Below, piece by piece: positions 57,729-64,000 of a stretch of DNA of 64,000 nucleotides. Positions within the stretch are counted from its first letter, which is position 1, and every line of letters begins with the position of its first letter. The stretch comes from Entoloma clypeatum (Eukaryota > Basidiomycota > Agaricomycetes > Agaricales > Entolomataceae): assembly GCA_963565915.1 (NCBI GenBank), contig OY751495.1:1798001-1862000 (forward strand), written 5' to 3'. The position numbers and the translations under genes are program-made. The notes beneath the pieces were generated by a model that was not told where the DNA came from, ran no database searches, and was given only the letters and a program-made list of their open reading frames with translations.

Positions 57729-58951
57729 TCAAGTAATACACAAGACAATGAGCGCCTCACAAAAAATGACCTACGGAAGGCCATGAGCGAATCGGTAAAA
57801 ATCCTTGAGGCGAAATACGTACGAGAATGAACATAATCCCATCCTGATGGAGGTGAGCGACGATGTCGGTATGTCGCACTCTTGCTCGTTTCAAGGAATT
57901 CCAGCAGACGGCAATAAACGCAATCGTCTCGAAAAGCAGCTATTTGTAAACTTAGCAAACAACGTAAATCTCTTCCTGTACACAATACGTACGCCGGGCA
58001 CAAAAAGGAAAGGAAAGGGCGCGCGATTGGTTAACGTACAGAGGAGATGCTCGGTGTCGAAAACCACCATCGCTGAAAGTCGGGTAAGTCGGGAATTCAC
58101 TCAAAAACAACCCCTGCATACGAGTGATATGAACAATGGCAAGGATGGTGATTCCGATGATCGACAGCTCAGTTAGAACGAAGAGACCGAGTGTTCCGAC
58201 GATGAGGAAACGATTGCGCTCCCATAAAACCCATAGCCAGAGCATCATCAGAACTATTTCTCGCAGAATGAGTGCTGGTGACGCTGTCATGCCTTGTAAA
58301 ATTCTCACAATGGAGCGGTCCAGTAGCGACCAGGCAAAGAAGAGCCTGAATACAGACCCAGTAAGAATTGTTCCACGGTTAGACAAGCGATGGTATTCTC
58401 ACTGCACTGATAAACCATCGGTGGCAACTGAAGATCCGGCGAAGTTAGGCGCCGTTTTTGCCTGAGTTTTTAAGCTTACAACTATATATATGGAGGTTAG
58501 CCAAGTCTTCAAGAGCAACGACTATATCAGAACTCACGTCGTTCGATAGTACAGACGATCCGCCAAGTTCTGAGACGAGAGGTGAGTCAATCAAAGAGAG
58601 CGTGTTGGAAGGTGCGTACTGACGATAGGTGTGGTAGAGTATGGCGCAGGGAACGACATAGCGGGAGATCAGGAACGAAAGCTTGGGTGCGGACCATTTG
58701 GCTCTCCAGATGTAGTGGATTTCATCCTCGATGGACAGGAAGTGGTCATAAAGCAATACCTGTAAGTTTAGCGGCTTGTCAGAGCAAGGCGATTGGCGTT
58801 GAAAAACATACCACAACGCCGGCAACTGAGTTGGTGCAGACCGTCAGCAAAAAAAGTGCAGAAGGCTGGAGATTGGTTGAAGGACACTACCTCCCGCATA
58901 TCTTAAAGCCTGTACGAGGTTGAAGTAGGGTGCCTGAGAGGTCAGAGACAT
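57729..58951 (-). CDS. DUF6533-type membrane protein
   Basis: ATG 58951 (MSLTSQAPYFNLVQALRYAG). After two short introns comes the conserved N-terminal block of the basidiomycete DUF6533 family: LLYDHFLSIEDEIHYIWRAKWSAPKLSFLISRY split over helices one and two. Further hydrophobic segments follow (LILREIVLMMLWLWVLWERNRFLI and LFVLTELSIIGITILAIVHI), then CWNSLKRARVRH and HLHQDGIMFIL, where family members have a conserved D-G. The last exon ends at a TGA around 57729-57731. A seven-helix topology is expected. Function unknown. Exons between 58560 and 58390 are poorly resolved, so decay there cannot be excluded. Confidence 0.65.
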
Positions 58952-60382
58952 GAGTCGCGCCCCCTCCAAACAGCCCAGACGAGGGTGGTCACCACTGCCA
59001 ACCGTCAACGAAGGATCAGGGTAGGTCTTTTAACTTCTTGATTTTACATCTGATCAACAACTTCGCCCAAAATAAGCCAGAGAGTTACCGGCGATCAGTC
59101 GATTTTCGATGCCAGTTAACATGTCAAGTTCTGCGTATGATGCAGACCGCGCCAAAAAAAAAATGGCCGAATTCTCCTCTCAGAGACGCCAGCTTCACAG
59201 ACAGTCGCCAGTCTAGAGTTAATTTTAATGACTCCTGAGCGCTTGAGCGCTGAGATCTGAGACCTGAGACTGATGACCGGTGACCGGTATGGTCGGAAAG
59301 GTCGCCCAACTGTCCGAGTTGCGAAAAATTTCAATTTCGTGCAAATATGCATGTTTGTGACCCACGGCGGCCGCTCGAACGGGTACCTGAGTAGTGTGTA
59401 CCTGCCGAAGAAATGCCTTCACTCATCCTACAGGCTGGCCAGCTGAGCGCCGAGCATCTGTGTATTGGTGAGTTTACGTATCGATGCGAAGCTATTCAAA
59501 ATGTCTGCGAACCGCGAAGCGCAGGCTCTTATGACTTACGACTCGGAGTTCGCAATTGCTATTATCAACCAACATCAATCTCAGTTCTGTGATTACGGGG
59601 TTCATTCAAGTCAAACGACGGGTAACCTGAAAGTGACACACGCACGGCACGATTGGGAATTGGCTGCGACAACGTCAAGTAGAGTGTCCGTCCCCCGCCA
59701 CACCGCCTTCAAGGAATGGGTAGTAGGATGCGTTCGAAACAGCTTTCTTCTTCGGGGCCCTCTACTAGTAATTTTTCTTGTTCCGCACAACGTAGGCCCA
59801 ATAGAATTTTGGGCAAACTGTAGGCACACCAATCTTCCTTCAATAAGTCTGTTGAAAATCAATCAATCAATTGATCACTAGTGTCAGGAAGGCGATGTGG
59901 ATACGTACCACAGCATGTACTCGGGACTTTTTCAGTTTCTTCCTGCCCAAAGTTGAACGTATAATCAAAGGGATTTGCCCAACAGAGGTCAGAGGATGCA
60001 ACTGATGGCACGGTTGAATGGAGCTTTCACTGTGGCAGAAGGTCTTGTTTCCCCAACATCTTTCTCTGGTTTAGGGGACATACAGTGATTCGTTTATTCA
60101 GCAGCTATACCTACTTACAACTCCATGCTTGACTTCAAATCTGGAAACCTCCTGTAAATTGTATAATATACCTTATGGAAATATGCAGCATCGATGAATA
60201 CGGAGTGATTAGAATGAAGAGGTAGGGTATTGATACTATTTCAGGTGTTGCGAGGTAAGGGATCTAGAGTTTGACGAGCATTATTGTGTAGAGAAATTAA
60301 TATCTTCTTCTGTTGAAGATAGCGCAGAAGAGTTTTTAGAAAAGATGAAGTGTGGCAAAATATAAGCAACATCCCAAATTTA
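58952..60382. other. intergenic, 1.4 kb, nothing recognised
   Basis: Contains an A11 run near 59155, an alternating GAGC/TGAC palindromic stretch near 59240-59290, and an orphan plus-strand ORF (59465-59881) lacking domain features. Confidence 0.45.
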
Positions 60383-61349
60383 CTAGGAACCTTGTTTCCG
60401 CTTCGCTCTGATAAGGTCAGCTTTGTACCAGATGTCGTCCTGCTCATCCCTCCCAAAGTCTGAATGAAGGTGCACCAATATGAGGCCCCCATGATCGTCG
60501 TCAATAGGCTCGTTCGTTCCTACGACCAGGCGTGGATCAACTTTCCCCGCAGCGATATCAAGAAGTCCCTCGCTTCCAGCGCAAAACTGGTCGATGTTAG
60601 TCGAGGAGTCTCTCGTCGACAGCATGACGAGACAGGTTTTAAGGTGCGTTGGGAGATGTGGGAGCAAGTCCACCACGATTTCGAGAGGAGATGAGATGCT
60701 CAGGTCGAAAGAGAGATGGGTGAGTTGCGAGAGCTGGTCAAAGCCCGTCCACGACCAATCTCTGAAATAGTCGGAGCCTTGGAAAATGTCGAGGTGGGTC
60801 ACCTGCTGCAGAACCGGATTGGTGAAGTCTGGGTCGGGTACGCAGGTGAAATCGTGTAGGATCACGGATAGACGATGCAGGCGCAGGGAACCGGGAGTCA
60901 GAAGCTCTGAGAACGAATCGAGGTCTGAGTTGGTATAATCGGCAGAGATTTGGGATAATTCAAGCCAAGAAGCGAGATTTTTGACACCTCTGCAGGCAGA
61001 GAGAACCTTGACGGCATCGCCGATGTCTATGCCGTACGCGAAGGAAAGCACTTTGACGTGGGTCGCAAAGAATCCGCGATGCTTCCTGGAGCTCTCGAGG
61101 GTGTGGACGAACGCTTTTGCTTGAGCAGAGTACTCGAGCTTCACCTCCTCGTAAAGGATCGGATCGATCCTACAAGGGAAATGAGCTAATTATGGCAGAA
61201 AAGAATGAGATCCAACCAACTCACCAGGCCTGTACCTTCTGGGAGACCCCCACAAGTTTTAGAGCCACAGAACGATCGTCAAGGGCCGCACGTTCCATAA
61301 CCAACCTCTCAACGTCGTGCGGAAGGGCGGGGAAAGGTTGCAAAGACAT
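60383..61349 (-). CDS. F-box-like / leucine-rich protein of Agaricomycete type
   Basis: ATG 61349 in exon 1 (MSLQPFPALPHDVERLVMERAA), resembling the start of fungal F-box motifs (lP-ei---I-e-AA), then a roughly 60-nt intron (61175-61115 region) and exon 2 to TAG 60383-60385. Exon 2 has alternating Leu-rich strands (LRLHRLSVILHDF, VLQQVTHLDIFQGSDYF, LSQLTHLSFDLSIS) typical of irregular LRR-like C-terminal parts. Total about 300 residues. Such proteins are highly duplicated in Agaricomycetes and probably serve as SCF ubiquitin-ligase receptors; substrate unknown. Genes of this type often look alike only in layout, so the family call is moderate. Confidence 0.7.
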
Positions 61350-61399
61350 GGCTAGGGACGCCCGACAAGCTGGAGGGAATGACTCGGGGACCCCTCATC

Positions 61400-61405
61400 T
61401 TTATA
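61400..61405 (-). promoter_or_regulatory. TATA box of the F-box-like gene
   Basis: TATAAA on the minus strand, about 50 bp upstream of ATG 61349. Confidence 0.4.
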
Positions 61406-61754
61406 GGAGACGTTAGAACTTCAAGGGGGCCCGGTGCACATACAGTGCAAACTGCAAGATGCCTAATGGTACATTCCTAGCGACCCACTTCGACCCTTTA
61501 CAAAACTTTGCGACGTTGACATTGAATTTGACAATTGTGTGTTGGGACCCAGTGGATTAGGGCAATCAACATCTTGACTTTGCAACATGTCCGTGGGCAC
61601 CAGTGGGTAGTATCAACTTTCAAGCACCAAGACGACAATGAGAATGCAAACAGTTTGGAAGGAAGTGAACTGAACCCGAGATAAACAGCTTCAAACCTCA
61701 GGTCCACAACTCCGTTTTGACGCTCAATTGATCAAATGTCGACATAGGTATATA

Positions 61755-62180
61755 CTATGGGTGACCGGGTGTTGCAAAACTTTTTAAAGAGGGCTTATCG
61801 TGCTACATCCACTGCCTTAAATGACTTAATTCTTTTACCGTCGTACAGCCTGTCTTTCTGGCTTTAATTCTCTCCACTTGATCTCGAGGATATGTGGCGA
61901 GGAAAAATAACTGGAGCGGGAGGAAATTGGCACACCATTTTCACTAGGTTATGCAAAATATGTCCCAAGATAGAACAAGCTCGAAAATCATGGTTTTTCA
62001 TGGTTTTTGAACTCTGATTTCATTGAGGGACAGAAATTTCATGGATCGAAGTTACAGTGGTCTCCTAAAGTGCCTAAAGTTTCCCGATCTATGAGACATC
62101 AGTTGCTCAAGATGCGGGAATGTGCCCATCGGAGAAATTTTGCATAACTAGGTGATTTTGCAACACCCAGTCACCCATAG
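61755..62180. mobile_element. 426-bp MITE, TA duplication
   Basis: Inverted termini CTATGGGTGACCGGGTGTTG (left) and CTATGGGTGACTGGGTGTTG (right, reversed), then GCAAAA on both. TA flanks are at 61753-61754 and 62181-62182. The interior has no ORF; a second weak inverted pair (gcaaaatatgtccc and ggagaaattttgc) lies inside. Tc1/mariner-like non-autonomous element. Confidence 0.85.
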
Positions 62181-62682
62181 TAGGATTTTTAAATAGTAGG
62201 AGTAGCAGTAGCGTATTCTTTTCAAATTCATATGTAGGTATGTGTTATAAAAGAGGGACGTATGTCGAGAAGGAAAGGAGCGAGTGAGCGAGCGAGCGGG
62301 GGGAGACTTCCTGTATATATATAGTGCGGATATGGTATGGATGATTCAAGAGAATAAGACGAACCGTGTAAACCATCCGGCGGCCGGGGGTATCATTTTG
62401 GGCTCAAAAACGATTTGGTAGTGGGTGGAATGCTGAGATTTGAGAGAGATGCAGAACCCATTAAGAGTCGAGTCGGGACCTAAGAATCACAGGGGGTAGG
62501 GAAAAAGAAGGTTGTCGGGTCGCCTGTCGTGCGATGGGACTAGATGTTGAAGTTATATCATATGCCACAGGAAAGATATAATGAGAAGAAAAAAGGAAGG
62601 GAGAAACCCCGCCGAGGCAGGGGGGGGGGGAAGGTTTCTATAAGCTGATGAATTAACAACAACACCGGATTGGAAGACCAGA
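62181..62682. other. 3' flank of the last gene, nothing recognised
   Basis: Purine-rich; includes gagcgagcgagcg, tatatatata near 62315 and a G10 run near 62621. No gene. Confidence 0.45.
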
Positions 62683-63987
62683 TCACTCCTCCTCCTCCTC
62701 TTCTATAACATTCTGTAACGGCGCACCATGAACATAACGCGCAGGGCTTGCTCTCCCCGTCTCCTCAAAGTTCATTCTCGGCGGCGCATCCATACCCGGC
62801 TCCACCTCAGGTGGGGTCCCAGGCTCCGTCACAACTTCAACAACGAGCGCAGGAGGCACAATCGGTTCTTTTGATGCAGATCGAACAGGAAGACGAGAAG
62901 GCTGGAGCGGTGCGATAGGCGCAAGAGGAGGGATGGAAATCTGTCCTGGCCCTGATGTGGGAGACTTGGTCGGCGTGGTGCGCTCGCGCTCGCGGTACAT
63001 CTCAATCAGCGCCGCCGTCTTGCTCTGCGGGATATTCTTACCCGTTTCCGGGGTGCCAAGTGGGCTCACATTCGCGTTGGGCTCCACCTGAACTTTGAGG
63101 GCAATGGTGCTGTGGTGCGACGGCGCTGGCACCTGGGGCGGAGGGAGTTTTGGTTCCGGGGGGATGGCATACCGGGGCGGTGTGACAGGGGGCGGCGCGA
63201 TGGCTCTCTCGTCGTCACTGTCTTCGTCATACGCAAGCCTATCCCGTGGGTCTTCCTCCGATGTGCGCGGTAAATCCGCCACAGCCGCTCTCCGCTCGGG
63301 GTGCAGATCAAAATACCCCATCCGGCGCTGGTTTTTCGCAGACGCCAGTAACCGCGCAGCCACCGACGGCGGTTCATACTCGTCTTCATCGTCCGCATCC
63401 CCACCATGATGGTGCATATCCCTCGAATGCGACTGGTCCGTCGTGTCGTCCTCGCTCCGTGCCTCACTCGTCCGCGGCACCGTCTCAATCTCATCAACAT
63501 CATGGTCGTTGTAGAATCTCTCCAGTCCACCTGCCATATCCATATCTACACGTTGATGCTGCTGATGCAGATGGTGCACGCTCGAGCTCGGGGACGACAG
63601 CGTCCGCTCCCTCACCCCCGCCAACACCTGCGCCACCTCTAAGCTCGCAATATCTGGATCCGACCTCCGGCTCCTCACACCCCTCCTCCTCTCCGCACCA
63701 CCACCCACACCCTCCTTCAGCTGTGCATCCTGCCCCGCCATCCTCCTCGCATGCGCCCCAACCAGTATATCCACCCACGCATCGTCCTTCGACTGCCGCC
63801 TCTTCTGCTTCACAGCCTCGCTCTCCGGCATCTCGCCACCACCACCATTATTATACTCATCATCGCTATAACTCGCCAATCGCGTTTCAAAATCGACTGT
63901 CGAATATTCGGAGGGTACTAACCCCGTTCTACGTCCTCCGGGACTGCTCATGGGAACGGGGAGCCGAAAACGCGACACGCGCTTCTG
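62683..63987 (-). CDS. disordered, acidic/Pro-rich protein, 5' end outside window
   Basis: The frame is open from an apparent acceptor (CTCACAG just before 63987) to a stop at 62683, so the first methionine at 63978 is probably internal and the gene runs off the window. It has an ordered-looking start (YSTVDFETRLAS, then DAWVDILVGAHARRMAGQD), then His-, Asp/Glu- and Pro-rich low complexity, and it ends in a run of Glu. No signal peptide, membrane segment or known domain. Function unknown. Confidence 0.65.
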   Translation of the reverse strand, partial: QKRVSRFRLPVPMSSPGGRRTGLVPSEYSTVDFETRLASYSDDEYNNGGGGEMPESEAVKQKRRQSKDDAWVDILVGAHARRMAGQDAQLKEGVGGGAERRRGVRSRRSDPDIASLEVAQVLAGVRERTLSSPSSSVHHLHQQHQRVDMDMAGGLERFYNDHDVDEIETVPRTSEARSEDDTTDQSHSRDMHHHGGDADDEDEYEPPSVAARLLASAKNQRRMGYFDLHPERRAAVADLPRTSEEDPRDRLAYDEDSDDERAIAPPPVTPPRYAIPPEPKLPPPQVPAPSHHSTIALKVQVEPNANVSPLGTPETGKNIPQSKTAALIEMYRERERTTPTKSPTSGPGQISIPPLAPIAPLQPSRLPVRSASKEPIVPPALVVEVVTEPGTPPEVEPGMDAPPRMNFEETGRASPARYVHGAPLQNVIEEEEEE

Positions 63988-64000
63988 TGAGATAGGCAGC

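Noticed and set aside
59465..59881. 138-codon plus-strand ORF
   Set aside because: No domain, no splice-supported extension, ordinary length for chance in this composition.

Overview
The window reads as nuclear DNA of a filamentous basidiomycete, most likely an Agaricomycete. Genes are split by many short introns (about 50-60 nt, GT...AG with CTNAN-type branch sites). Several gene types typical of that class are present: a DUF6533 membrane protein, an F-box-like protein, a TKL-type kinase, Crinkler-like P-loop/nuclease proteins, a chromodomain Ty3/gypsy element and hAT and Tc1/mariner relics. All exon models here were spliced by eye; gene ends are firmer than individual exon borders.

Layout. 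1-12 kb is a transposon graveyard. A chromodomain Ty3/gypsy element (1-4059) sits inside the RNase H of a second, inverted gypsy element (4060-7966), whose leader was hit by a 416-bp foldback element. To its right lie a 2.64-kb TIR element carrying a 20-bp minisatellite, the C-terminal end of a hAT transposase, and a cluster of palindromes. 12-16 kb holds a Crinkler-type gene (PB1 + CRN header + P-loop NTPase + PD-(D/E)XK nuclease), minus strand. 16-19.5 kb encodes a large disordered Pro/Ser-rich protein and 21.3-24 kb a multi-pass membrane protein. 24.4-27.2 kb holds an epsin, an intron-containing tRNA-Gly and a small Cys-rich protein. 28.5-29.3 kb has a broken membrane-protein gene. 29.7-34 kb carries COQ8 and GPN1.

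32.8-36.2 kb and 51.4-57.0 kb are two copies of one segment. Copy A keeps an intact GPN1 but a truncated CDK1 joined to kinase debris. Copy B keeps a full-length CDK1 and TKL kinase but only the 3' part of GPN1. The middle 2.7 kb is almost identical while both ends are clearly diverged, which suggests gene conversion. Between the copies lie a second P-loop/nuclease gene (36.2-39.8 kb), a secreted GDSL esterase bracketed by two identical 280-bp MITEs, an arylamine N-acetyltransferase, a 2OG-Fe(II) dioxygenase, a cystathionine gamma-synthase-like PLP enzyme, and a 1.37-kb Tc1/mariner relic with a TA duplication. 57.7-64 kb carries a DUF6533 protein, an F-box-like protein, a 426-bp MITE and the 3' part of a disordered protein running off the window.

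The housekeeping genes (COQ8, GPN1, CDK1, epsin, PLP enzyme) share no obvious pathway. The more distinctive content is the pair of Crinkler-like NTPase/nuclease genes, the reciprocally truncated GPN1-CDK1 duplication, and a CDK1 model with a 6-nt microexon and an in-frame stop at codon 3.
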